Assembly (NCBI GenBank): GCA_948441945.1
Contig: CAOJQV010000009.1
Location: 1-47,094 of the forward strand
Source: an uncultured Clostridium sp.
GTDB lineage: Bacteria; Bacillota; Clostridia; TANB77; CAG-508
Direction: 5' to 3'
Length of the DNA stretch: 47,094 nucleotides
Below, piece by piece: positions 28,072 to 37,045 of the stretch (position 1 is the stretch's first letter; each line of letters begins with the position of its first letter). The position numbers and the translations under genes were made by a program. Under the pieces are notes generated by a model that worked only from the letters and a program-made list of their open reading frames with translations, searched no databases and had not been told where the DNA came from.

Positions 28072-29574
28072 TTAAAAGTTTACCACAATACAGTCTTGTA
28101 ATTCAACAATTGAACCTTTTTGTGGGTATGAGCTCATTGTTTCTGCTTCTACTTTTCCTTTTTCATATTGTTCGTCACTAGGTCTTTTAAAGTTGTATCC
28201 CAATGAGTTTAAAAATTTTATGAATTCTGCTCCGTTGTCATTAAATGCTTTTTTGCCCCACCATAATACTGATAAACTGTTTACTTGGCTTCCGTCTTTT
28301 CCTATGCTTTTTTTAGGTGTTCCCATTATTACTAATGGTTTGTTTGTGTTGTAAGATTGTTCTAATTCATTTATTAAATTAAATGCGATGTTTAGGTCTC
28401 TTTGGTATCTGATGTAGTCATTGTAAAACATTTGATTTAGATATTTTGTTTGTTGTAATACTAATATAAAAATAAAAATTGTTGTCATTATTTTTGTTAC
28501 TTTATATTTTGATACATATTTGTAACAAATTAATGCAATTATAGCTACAAAAAGTCCCCATGATGTACATGCTCTATATATTACTCCTTTTAATTGTAAA
28601 ATTGCTATTGCAAAGTTTGATAATATCATTCCTAAATATAGTATTATTATCATTATGTTTCGTTTTTTGTAATATTGTATAATACTAATAAAAAATCCTA
28701 GTATTATGCTGATTCCAAATATTAATACTGGGAAGTATGTTATATTTATTACTGAGCTTTTTATTTCATAACATATCATTTGCAAACTTTCTATAATACT
28801 ATAATTTCCCCAATTTATTTCTTTTTCGGCCACTTCTGATACATGAACTCCTAAAAGATAAGTTATTTTTACTATTACACTATTCAATATAACAGAAATT
28901 ACTAATATAGCCAATGCTAAACTAAAATATTTTAATATATTTTTCCATTGCTTTTTGTTTTCTTGTTCAAAAATCATTAAAATTGCTGTAATGCAAATGG
29001 CTAATATCATGATTTGTGCTGATGCTTCATACATTGACATTCCAACGGTTAATGTAATTATTGTTAATAAATATAAATATTTTTTGTGCAATACTTGATA
29101 ATTTTCATAAAATATCATAATTCCAATAGATGCAAGTAAACTTCCTAACATTACTGCTATATTACAGTTTTGGTATATAAATATTTCATTTATTAATGGA
29201 TAAGAAATAAACATACTAGCAAATACTATATAAGCTCCCATTGGTATTTTATCTTTTAAATTTTTCTTTAAAAATACACACCAAGCTATTGCTGTTGTTA
29301 CTATTACTATACTTGCCACTAAGTCTGCCCAAAATGGTGTAAACTCTGTAATGTTTAAAATTTGGTATACTATATATGCTCCCCATCTTCCAATTGATAA
29401 CATTTCTTTTCCTTGATAATATCTGTCAAATGCAGTGTCATCTACTCCAATTGATGAGTTAGTGATAGTAAAACCATAACTTAATATTGTAACTAATATA
29501 ATTGTAATAATAAATATTTTGCTATTTAAAAAATATTTTATTGCTTCCTTATATTTTTGTTTTTCTTGTTCCAT
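28072..29574 (-). CDS. polytopic membrane protein, GtrII-like glucosyltransferase family
   Basis: The 500-aa protein has about ten to twelve membrane segments and a soluble C-terminal tail (about 395-500). The extracytoplasmic segment IGVDDTAFDRYYQGKEML (about residues 37-54), followed by SIGRWG, matches the acidic DD loop of GtrII-type glucosyltransferases, which use undecaprenyl-phosphate-glucose to decorate surface glycans. I infer a role in envelope glycosylation. It is co-directional with a second membrane protein of similar plan 15 nt upstream. Confidence 0.65.
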   Translation of the reverse strand: MEQEKQKYKEAIKYFLNSKIFIITIILVTILSYGFTITNSSIGVDDTAFDRYYQGKEMLSIGRWGAYIVYQILNITEFTPFWADLVASIVIVTTAIAWCVFLKKNLKDKIPMGAYIVFASMFISYPLINEIFIYQNCNIAVMLGSLLASIGIMIFYENYQVLHKKYLYLLTIITLTVGMSMYEASAQIMILAICITAILMIFEQENKKQWKNILKYFSLALAILVISVILNSVIVKITYLLGVHVSEVAEKEINWGNYSIIESLQMICYEIKSSVINITYFPVLIFGISIILGFFISIIQYYKKRNIMIIILYLGMILSNFAIAILQLKGVIYRACTSWGLFVAIIALICYKYVSKYKVTKIMTTIFIFILVLQQTKYLNQMFYNDYIRYQRDLNIAFNLINELEQSYNTNKPLVIMGTPKKSIGKDGSQVNSLSVLWWGKKAFNDNGAEFIKFLNSLGYNFKRPSDEQYEKGKVEAETMSSYPQKGSIVELQDCIVVNF

Positions 29575-29589
29575 TTCATCTCTCCATTT

Positions 29590-31044
29590 TTAATATATAC
29601 AATAATATAATGTATCATCTTCAAAAACAAATTGTTCTTTTTCAAGTTTGTCCCAGTTTTTTGTTATAAAATATTTATCATATTTTTTGTCTGATTCTAC
29701 TTCTATGAATTTTCTATTATTATAGTAATTTATAACTCCTAACCTTGACCAATCTGGATATAATGAACGATAGCATAATGATGATTTATTTTTTATATTA
29801 TCATAAAAAGGTTTACTTTGTTTATCTTTTAAAAATACTATTTTTTTAATTTCATTTCCTGTTTCTTGTTCATATTCATTTATCCATGTTCCTATTATTT
29901 GTGCTTGCTCTTTATCTTGATTATTTACAATTTTATGCTCTCTCATTATGCTAATATAAGTAATTATTATGAGCAAAATATATGATAATAAGATTGCGTT
30001 TTGTATTACTTTTTGTGTTTTATTTTCTTTTTGGATACTACATAAATATAAAATTAGTAATCCTATCATAGCACCTATTGAAAATGCCATTCTTCCTGTT
30101 CCAAATGCTGATAATGTAATTAGGTTTGGCGAAAATGTTGCTCCTATTGATATTATTATAATTCCAAGTACATTTATTTTCTCGCCTATTTTTTTGCAGA
30201 ATATATTTGTATATAATAGTATTATTACTAAATATATTAATAATATATTTTTGGGAAATAAATTATAGGTGTTTACTAATATTTTAATTATATTTTGACA
30301 AATGTATTTTATATTAATACCTATATTTTTTATATTTCCCATTCTAGTTTGTGTTAAGTCAAATATATGTCCTGTTATTTTGATTTGTATTAAGTTTATT
30401 ATAATTCCTAATATTATACAAATTCCACTTAATATTGTATTTTTTATTACTTCTTTATTTATCTTCTTCTCTTTTAATATTGATAATACAAATGTAATTG
30501 TTATTAACCAATTTATCATACCTTGATAAAATATGATTGATATTGTTGTTAAAACTAAACTTTTTATTATATAGTTTTTTTCTTTTTTTACAATTATGTC
30601 TGCTACTATAATGTTTAATAATACGCTTATTGCCATAACTGCACATTCTGCGAATTGCATATTTTCTAGAAATGTGAAGTTAAAAATTGTTATATATGAT
30701 ATTGCTAATACAATCCAATTCTTTTTACTATCTTGACTTTCTATATATTTTAAGGCAATGTTTTTTAGCTTAATTACACTTATACATGATATGAATATTG
30801 CTATAATTGTTAATGTGATAATGTAAATTTGTATTGGTAACTTCATATAATTTGCTAATAATGATATTAAACACATTACTGGCCTTCCATCATTTAATGA
30901 GTATTTAATTGCATATTCTTCATATCCTCTATTTATTATGTTATATGTGTCTGTTGCATAGTGCATAGTAATAAATGAATAAAATATACTTATTGTTATT
31001 ATAAATATAATACAAAATGTAATTTGTTCTTTATATTTTTTCAT
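29590..31044 (-). CDS. polytopic membrane protein, glycosyltransferase-like
   Basis: The 484-aa protein has about ten membrane segments with an early extracytoplasmic acidic loop (YATDTYNIINRGY, about residues 29-41, then LNDGRPV). The C-terminal domain is soluble (about 370-484). The plan resembles the neighbouring GtrII-like protein: an early D/R-containing loop, with a soluble tail ending in a globular domain. Family identity is less clear. Its ATG overlaps the rdgB stop by 1 nt (TAATG), so it is translationally coupled to that housekeeping gene. Confidence 0.6.
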   Translation of the reverse strand: MKKYKEQITFCIIFIITISIFYSFITMHYATDTYNIINRGYEEYAIKYSLNDGRPVMCLISLLANYMKLPIQIYIITLTIIAIFISCISVIKLKNIALKYIESQDSKKNWIVLAISYITIFNFTFLENMQFAECAVMAISVLLNIIVADIIVKKEKNYIIKSLVLTTISIIFYQGMINWLITITFVLSILKEKKINKEVIKNTILSGICIILGIIINLIQIKITGHIFDLTQTRMGNIKNIGINIKYICQNIIKILVNTYNLFPKNILLIYLVIILLYTNIFCKKIGEKINVLGIIIISIGATFSPNLITLSAFGTGRMAFSIGAMIGLLILYLCSIQKENKTQKVIQNAILLSYILLIIITYISIMREHKIVNNQDKEQAQIIGTWINEYEQETGNEIKKIVFLKDKQSKPFYDNIKNKSSLCYRSLYPDWSRLGVINYYNNRKFIEVESDKKYDKYFITKNWDKLEKEQFVFEDDTLYYCIY

Positions 31045-31631
31045 TATTTTTCCTCTTTTAAGTACTCTATAAATTTATTTATTGTTTTTCCTCTATGACT
31101 GATTTTGTTTTTTTCTTCTTCTGTCATTTGTGCAAATGTTTTTGTTCCATATAAAAATATTGGGTCATAAGCAAATCCAGCTGTTCCACAAGGTTCATTT
31201 GTTATTTTTCCTTCACAACTTTCTTCAAAGATATGCTTTTCTCCTTTTTTATCTATATAACATAATGCACATTTAAATCTTGCTGTTCTTTTATTATCTT
31301 CGACATTTTTTAATAAATTTAGGATTTTTTCTATTCTATCTTTATTTGTTGCTTTTGGTCCTGCATATCTTCCGCTATATATACCTGGTTCTCCATTTAA
31401 TGCATCTATTTCAAGTCCACTGTCTTCTGCTATTACTGGTGTATTTGCTATTTTATATATTGTTTCTGCTTTTAATATTGCATTTTCTTGAAATGTTTTT
31501 CCTGTTTCTTCTATTTCTATATCGTATCCTGCTTCACTTTGTGATATTATTTTTATATTAAATGTTTTTACTTTTTCTGAGATTTCTCTTAATTTGTTTT
31601 TGTTATTACTTGCTAAAATTATAGTTTGCAT
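31044..31631 (-). CDS. rdgB: XTP/dITP pyrophosphatase (RdgB/HAM1)
   Basis: This enzyme hydrolyses non-canonical purine nucleoside triphosphates to keep them out of DNA. The 195-aa protein has ILASNNKNKLREI at the start, VIAEDSGLEIDALNGEPGIYSGRYAG (about residues 69-94; quoted in parts as EDSGLEIDAL and GIYSGRYAG), GFAYDPIFLY and the C-terminal ISHRGK. It is in a run with cysK upstream (14-nt gap). Confidence 0.95.
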   Translation of the reverse strand: MQTIILASNNKNKLREISEKVKTFNIKIISQSEAGYDIEIEETGKTFQENAILKAETIYKIANTPVIAEDSGLEIDALNGEPGIYSGRYAGPKATNKDRIEKILNLLKNVEDNKRTARFKCALCYIDKKGEKHIFEESCEGKITNEPCGTAGFAYDPIFLYGTKTFAQMTEEEKNKISHRGKTINKFIEYLKEEK

Positions 31632-31645
31632 TAAGTTTCCCTTTC

Positions 31646-32614
31646 TTATATTTTTGTATAATTTATTAATTTAATTTTGTTTGAGATAAATTTTTTGTCT
31701 GTTCGAATTTCTTTGCTTAAATCTGTTGTTAAGTATTTTTTGTTATCATCTGCAAATACTGTAACTACTGTTTTATTGTTTTTGTTTTGCCATAATACTG
31801 ATGCTATTATATTTGCTCCAGATGAAATTCCTACTCCTAGTCCTAACTCATTTGCTAGTTTTCTTGACATATTTATTGCGTCATCATCATTTACTAATAT
31901 TATATCATCAATTTCTTCTTTTTCTATTAATGCTGGTACAAAGTCGTCTCCTATTCCTTCAATTTTATGGTTTTCTATGCGTTTTCCTTTAGAAATCATT
32001 GGCATTTTTTCTGGTTCTAGTGCTACTATTTGAAATTCTTTGAATTTCTCTTTTAATCTTTTTCCTGTTCCCATTAGAGTTCCGCCTGTTCCTACTCCTG
32101 AGACAAATGCGTCTACTTTTTCTGGAAGTTGATTTATTATTTCTTGTGCTGTTGTTTCATAATGTGCTAAATAGTTGTCTTTATTTGCAAATTGGTTTGT
32201 TAAAAATCCATTTATTTCTTCTGCTTTCTTTTTTGCCTCATCAACACATCTAATAAATCCTCCTTCTTCTCTTGAGATTAGTGTAACTTTTGCTCCATAA
32301 GATTTCATAAGATTTACTCTCTCAACACTTGCCCAATCTGGCATATAAATGTATACTGGGTGTTTATAGTATTTTCCTAATGCTGCTAATGATATTCCTG
32401 TATTTCCGCTTGTTGCTTCTATTATTGGCATATTGTCTTTTAAAATTCCTTTTGATTTTGCATTTTTTATTATATAATCTGCTACTCTGTCTTTTATGCT
32501 TCCTGTTAGATTGTAATATTCTAGTTTAATGTATATACTTCTTTTTTTGCCTTCTATTTCATAGTTTAGTTTTATCATTGGTGTATTTCCTATAAGGCTA
32601 CTTTTTTCATACAT
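31646..32614 (-). CDS. cysK: PLP-dependent cysteine synthase family protein
   Basis: It probably makes cysteine from O-acetylserine and sulfide. The 322-aa protein has the PLP lysine K41 in SIKDR, the substrate loop TSGNTG (68-73), the phosphate loop GVGTGGTLMG, and a Ser in SSGAN near the C-terminus. The absence of serine acetyltransferase next door leaves the exact substrate open. A cystathionine or related beta-replacement enzyme is possible. A ribosome site AAGGAAGGAATCTT precedes the ATG. Confidence 0.87.
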   Translation of the reverse strand: MYEKSSLIGNTPMIKLNYEIEGKKRSIYIKLEYYNLTGSIKDRVADYIIKNAKSKGILKDNMPIIEATSGNTGISLAALGKYYKHPVYIYMPDWASVERVNLMKSYGAKVTLISREEGGFIRCVDEAKKKAEEINGFLTNQFANKDNYLAHYETTAQEIINQLPEKVDAFVSGVGTGGTLMGTGKRLKEKFKEFQIVALEPEKMPMISKGKRIENHKIEGIGDDFVPALIEKEEIDDIILVNDDDAINMSRKLANELGLGVGISSGANIIASVLWQNKNNKTVVTVFADDNKKYLTTDLSKEIRTDKKFISNKIKLINYTKI

Positions 32615-32645
32615 TTTAAGATTCCTTCCTTTCGTTGTTTAAATT

Positions 32646-33227
32646 TTATAAGTTTTTTAGATTAATATGATAGTTATAGCATTTTATACTATCTAAATGG
32701 ATAAGTTCATTATTTTCTAATAATTTGTTAATTACCCATTTACATATTTCTATTATTCCTTGATTAATGTCTTTTTTTATTATTTCTACATAGTTGCTAG
32801 AACAATATTTTCTGTTTTCTTCTGTTGCATCTGCTAAGTATATTATTTTTTCTAAAATGCTCATATTTTCTCTTCCTGTTGTATGATATTTTATTGCATT
32901 TGTCATATCCTCTGTAAAATTATATTCATTTTTGCATATATTCGCTCCTATTTTTGCGTGTATTAATTCTTTACTTTTCTTTTCTATTTCATCTAATTTT
33001 ATGTTGTATTTTTCTATATAATTATTAATTTCTTCGTTTGTTAGTTCTTTTGCAATATCATGGGCTATTGCTACTATTTTGGCTACTTCTGTGTCTACAT
33101 TGTATATTTGTGCATATTCTATTGCTCTTTTTACAACTCCTTCTGAGTGTTTGAATCTTTTTTCTGATAGTTTGCTTTTTACATCATTATATAATTCTTC
33201 ATATTTAATCATGTTATTTTTCTCCAT
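32646..33227 (-). CDS. yqeK: YqeK-type HD phosphohydrolase
   Basis: This is a symmetrical diadenosine tetraphosphatase of the HD family. The 193-aa protein has RFKHSEGVVKRA, the HD pair in AIAHDIAKE (about residue 57), AKIGA and KYHTTGRENMS. YqeK normally follows nadD and precedes rsfS; neither is here. The start could be 33227 (weak, long spacing) or the ATG at 33212, which has GGAG nine nt upstream. Confidence 0.88.
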   Translation of the reverse strand: MEKNNMIKYEELYNDVKSKLSEKRFKHSEGVVKRAIEYAQIYNVDTEVAKIVAIAHDIAKELTNEEINNYIEKYNIKLDEIEKKSKELIHAKIGANICKNEYNFTEDMTNAIKYHTTGRENMSILEKIIYLADATEENRKYCSSNYVEIIKKDINQGIIEICKWVINKLLENNELIHLDSIKCYNYHINLKNL

Positions 33228-33365
33228 ATTTTAAATTTTCTCCTCATTTTTTGATTTTAATTCAAAACTAAGATAACTATATCAAATATCATTAAAATTT
33301 TCAATTAATATTAGGATTTATTTGTAAAAAATTGTACAATAATGTAATTGAAAGTAACAAATTTT

Positions 33366-33391
33366 GAGGAGAAGCTTTTTGGCTTCTCCTC
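33366..33391 (-). terminator. hairpin after the Fic remnant
   Basis: GAGGAGAAGC (33366-33375) pairs perfectly with GCTTCTCCTC (33382-33391), directly after the stop of the Fic gene. The minus-strand continuation AAAATTTGTT is only moderately T-rich. Confidence 0.6.
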
Positions 33392-33392
33392 G

Positions 33393-33953
33393 TTATTTTA
33401 AATCTTCTATTTTAAATACATTATATCCTTCATAACTGTAACTTGCATCAATACCTTTCATATATACTTCTCTATCATTTATTTTATCTGTTAATGCATT
33501 TTCTAATAAAAATTTAAGTTCTATATTTTTTATTGGACTTCTTTCCATTGCTAATAAGTAATCTTCCTTATTAACTTTACTCCAATCTATAACTTTATTT
33601 ATTTCTTTCTTTAAAGTCATATCTAACCAAATTCTAGTGCTTCTTCCATTACCTTCTCTAAATGGATGAGCTATGTTCATTTCTATATATTTTTCAATTA
33701 TCTCATCAAAATTAGATTGAGGCATTTTATCTATTTTTTTTAATACTTCTTCTAGATACATAGCTGATGCAAATCTAAAATTACTTTTTGATATATTTTC
33801 TATTCTTATTTTTCCTGCAAATTTATAAATATCTTCAAATAGATATTTATGTATCTCAGATAATCCTTTAAATATTCCTACCTGTATTTTATCTAATTTT
33901 CCATTTTCAAATAATTCTCAGGCTTTTATTTTAGTTATTCTTTCTTCTCTTGT
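33393..33953 (-). pseudogene. Fic-family AMPylator, 5' truncated with in-frame UGA
   Basis: The Fic motif [12 protein letters not shown] is intact and the rest of the C-terminal half reads cleanly. An ATG at 33761 gives only 122 aa. Upstream, the same frame continues as Fic sequence ([20 protein letters not shown], then [12 protein letters not shown], then SNFRFASA), up to a TGA at 33918-33920. It goes further with REERITKIKA before a TAG at 33954. No start codon exists. The 5' end runs into the DUF1016 gene, so the Fic N-terminus was lost by deletion. Any product would be a partial, probably inactive domain. Confidence 0.8.
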
Positions 33954-34756
33954 CTATCTAATGCTTCTAAATAAAAATCCATTTTTGATATATATTCTGG
34001 TTTAAATTTTTCAATTTTTAGTTCAAATGCAACTAAACAGCATAGTGTTCGATTGTAAAATAGTAAATCTATATAAAAATCTTCGTTACCAACCTGTACT
34101 CTATATTCTTCTCCAACAAAAGTAAAATCCTTACCAATTTCTAAAATAAAATCTTTCATATTAGAAATAATTGTCTTTTTTAAATCTTTTTCAGAATAAT
34201 TGTTAGGTAAGTCTAAAAACTCTAAACTATATGTATCTAATAACTTTGTATTTGGATAATCTTCTTCTCCTGTAGCTTTTGATAAACTTTGATTTGCCTT
34301 TCCATCTGATAACATATATCTATGAAAATAACCACTTGATAATTGCCTATCTAATTCTCTTGCAGAATAATTATTTTTTATACACATTCTTATATAAAAT
34401 TCTTTTTCCTCCATAGAATTAGTTCCACTTAAAATTTTAACATTATTACTCCAACTAATTTGTCTCAACAGTGTTGAGACAATTTCATTATCTTTATAAG
34501 TTTCATAAAATTGTTTCATTCTATATATACCTGGTCTAGTAAACCCCTTCATTGTAGGATATTCTCTTTTCATAAATTCCACCAGCTTATCAACAATCTT
34601 ATCTCCCCAATTACTATCATTTACTTTTTCACTTATATATTTTCCAAAATCCCAATATAAAGAAATAAGTTCTTCATTAACTTTCTTATAAGCATTCTTT
34701 CTTCTCGTCTCAATCATATTAATAATTTCATTGAAATTTAATTCTAGATTATCCAA
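33935..34756 (-). CDS. DUF1016/YhcG-type PD-(D/E)XK nuclease, C-terminally truncated
   Basis: The 273-aa protein has the DUF1016 N-terminal region (LISLYWDFGKYIS, about residue 30) and a C-terminal PDDEXK nuclease core (DFYIDLLFYNRTLCCLVAFELK region, with Asp and E-x-K visible). It ends just after MDFYLEALDR with QEKKE, whereas family members as I recall run about 40-50 residues further. The end is fused out of frame to the Fic remnant. Relatives occur in defence and toxin islands. The catalytic residues remain, so activity cannot be excluded. Confidence 0.75.
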   Translation of the reverse strand: MDNLELNFNEIINMIETRRKNAYKKVNEELISLYWDFGKYISEKVNDSNWGDKIVDKLVEFMKREYPTMKGFTRPGIYRMKQFYETYKDNEIVSTLLRQISWSNNVKILSGTNSMEEKEFYIRMCIKNNYSARELDRQLSSGYFHRYMLSDGKANQSLSKATGEEDYPNTKLLDTYSLEFLDLPNNYSEKDLKKTIISNMKDFILEIGKDFTFVGEEYRVQVGNEDFYIDLLFYNRTLCCLVAFELKIEKFKPEYISKMDFYLEALDRQEKKE

Positions 34757-34826
34757 ATATTTTCCTCCCTTTTACAATTTTATTTTTGTTTTATAATTTT
34801 CCTCATTACATGTTTTTCTTATCTTC

Positions 34827-35390
34827 CTAATCGCTTGTTACTGTAAGTCTTTTCTTTTTTGCATGTAGATATCTATCCTCCTCTGAAAAAACACACCCAC
34901 AATACTTTTGCATATAAAGACCCAATTCGCGAGCCTTAGCTTGTCCCTCTCTAAAACCAACTCTAAAATCTCTATACAAAAAATTTAGACCATATTTTTT
35001 AGCAATCTCTTCACATTGTTCTTTTAAAATATCATGTTTTTGATATGGGCTTACTAAAAGAGTAGTTGAAATAGTATCATATCCATGTTCTTTAGCATAT
35101 TTTGCAGTTTGCTCAAGCCTTACTTTATAGCAATAGTTTTGACATCTATTTTGCAAATCGCCTATAACATTTTTGCAAAATTCATCTAAGCCATACTCTT
35201 CTTCAAATATGGCTTCTATATTAATACTTTTTGCATATTCTTTTAATGTATCTCTTCTTGTTTTATATTCTATGTAAGGATGTATATTAGGATTATACCA
35301 ATATACAGTTGGTTCGATTCCTTCCTTTCTTAAAGAATCTATACAATATACACTACATGGTGCACAACAAGTATGCATTAATAATTTCAT
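34827..35390 (-). CDS. queH: epoxyqueuosine reductase QueH
   Basis: QueH is a non-cobalamin iron-sulfur enzyme that reduces epoxyqueuosine to queuosine in tRNA. From ATG 35390 it is 187 aa, beginning MKLLMHTCCAPC. It has the conserved CC-X2-C, later cysteines in NRCQNYC and YMQKYCGC, and STTLLVSPYQ. I choose 35390 because AGAGGAGAAAGAAAA precedes it; the longer start runs through the upstream gene. It overlaps the upstream membrane-protein gene by 4 nt (ATGA). Confidence 0.93.
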   Translation of the reverse strand: MKLLMHTCCAPCSVYCIDSLRKEGIEPTVYWYNPNIHPYIEYKTRRDTLKEYAKSINIEAIFEEEYGLDEFCKNVIGDLQNRCQNYCYKVRLEQTAKYAKEHGYDTISTTLLVSPYQKHDILKEQCEEIAKKYGLNFLYRDFRVGFREGQAKARELGLYMQKYCGCVFSEEDRYLHAKKKRLTVTSD

Positions 35391-37045
35391 TTTTCTTTCT
35401 CCTCTTTTTCTACAACTAATCCTATTAATATTGGCGTACATACTATTATTGGATATATATATCTTACAATCGCACATGGAGCTAAAAAACAAGTCATAAA
35501 ATATAATAATAAGTATAATCCAATTATTGTTTTTACTCTATTTCTTTTATATATTGCAAATAGCAAATATGCAACTAACATATAAAAATATGTTGCAGGT
35601 TGAAATATTATTGAAATAACTGGAATCTTTTGATATTCATTTCTACAGAATAAGTTTTGATAAAACTTTTTTAATTCTGGTAATTTACTGTCATCTACAA
35701 CGCTAAACTTATTTTTTCCAATTGGAAAACAGAATAATTCTAATGTTCCCATTGTATCTGGCTTTTTATCATTATTGATTTTAGAAAATGAAGTATCATT
35801 TATGTACCAATATCCCCTTATTGTATTTAAATATGATTCTATAAAAATTCTTGGTTCTTTTTTTATAAGTTGTTTCATAAATCCAAAAAATTCTTTTTTA
35901 TTGCTGTTTACAATTTCATTATTAATCATTTTAGCAGTATTGTCTGCAATATAAGGGACATACTTTTCTCCTAGTTTTTTATAGTCTCCAAAATATAATG
36001 TTAATTTTTCTTTTTCTTCTTTTGTTAATTCATTTTGTTTTTCTTTAGCTATCTTTCCTGAAAATTGTGTAAATGGGCATATAAATATACCAGTTCCTCC
36101 TGTTTCAGTTGTATATTTTTTTAATGCTATATTTGTTACAATACTTGTAAAACTATTTGCTAATATTATTGAAATTAATATTATTATTACTAATTTCTTT
36201 TTACTTTCTTTTTCTTTTATTAAAATTATTATAAATGGTATTAATGCTAATACAGCATAGATTACATTTGACCTTAATAATAACATTAAAGTAGTTATTA
36301 TTACCATATATATACAATCTAAAATTTCATATTTTTCTTTAAGTATTTTGTATATATTTATTATAAATATTAATACAAATCCTGCAAGTAGTACGTCTTT
36401 TGTTGTTATCAATGGAAATAGTTGATTATATGGGAATATTGCATAAAATATAATTGCAATATTTCTTATCCATTTCTTCTTTGTTGCTTCTTCTATAAAT
36501 TTTACACTATATGAAAATATTGTTCCCATTACTAGCATTTGGAATATTGAAAATATAAACATTCCTATAGTGGGTGAATTAAGTTGGCATACACCAATAT
36601 CATAAAAAGCGGTATATAAAAATGTCGTTATTATTGGATGTCCATTTATTTCTTTTCTGAAATAAGAATTTCTTATTTGATATCCACCATCATAACTTAT
36701 AATGCATGGATAAAATGCTAATAATGTTGGTATCCAGCAAATTATAATTATCAAAAAGTAAATTAACCATTTATATTTTAATTCTTTCTTGTTGTTTTCT
36801 TTGTGTTTAATATTTATTCTTCTTAGTAGGTTTTCTATACTATAATGCAATAGTATAAATATAATGCTTAAAAATATTATTTTTAAGATACTAATTAATA
36901 AGTCTGTAAAATTTTCTATGGACTTTCCTTTTACTTGCAAGTTGCTTCCAATTACAAATTGTATGCTTATAATAATCCAAAAAAAGCTTATATATTTAAA
37001 TTTTCTTGTCTTTATCTGTGTCCATAATCTATTGATAAATTTCAT
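35387..37045 (-). CDS. polytopic membrane protein, DUF6020-like/GT-C glycosyltransferase
   Basis: The 552-aa protein has about twelve to thirteen membrane segments. The motif YPCIISYDGGYQIRNSY (about residues 112-128) and NGHPIITT resemble the early extracytoplasmic acidic loop of DUF6020 proteins and GT-C lipid-linked glycosyltransferases. A soluble loop lies at about 315-470. I infer transfer of a sugar from a polyprenyl carrier to a surface polymer. Its stop overlaps queH and its start overlaps the next upstream gene's end by 17 nt, so it is tightly packed. Confidence 0.65.
   Translation of the reverse strand: MKFINRLWTQIKTRKFKYISFFWIIISIQFVIGSNLQVKGKSIENFTDLLISILKIIFLSIIFILLHYSIENLLRRINIKHKENNKKELKYKWLIYFLIIIICWIPTLLAFYPCIISYDGGYQIRNSYFRKEINGHPIITTFLYTAFYDIGVCQLNSPTIGMFIFSIFQMLVMGTIFSYSVKFIEEATKKKWIRNIAIIFYAIFPYNQLFPLITTKDVLLAGFVLIFIINIYKILKEKYEILDCIYMVIITTLMLLLRSNVIYAVLALIPFIIILIKEKESKKKLVIIILISIILANSFTSIVTNIALKKYTTETGGTGIFICPFTQFSGKIAKEKQNELTKEEKEKLTLYFGDYKKLGEKYVPYIADNTAKMINNEIVNSNKKEFFGFMKQLIKKEPRIFIESYLNTIRGYWYINDTSFSKINNDKKPDTMGTLELFCFPIGKNKFSVVDDSKLPELKKFYQNLFCRNEYQKIPVISIIFQPATYFYMLVAYLLFAIYKRNRVKTIIGLYLLLYFMTCFLAPCAIVRYIYPIIVCTPILIGLVVEKEEKEK

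Noticed and set aside
33918..33920. UGA in the Fic frame as a functional recoding site
   Set aside because: The Fic gene has also lost its start and is fused to another gene, so simple decay explains it.
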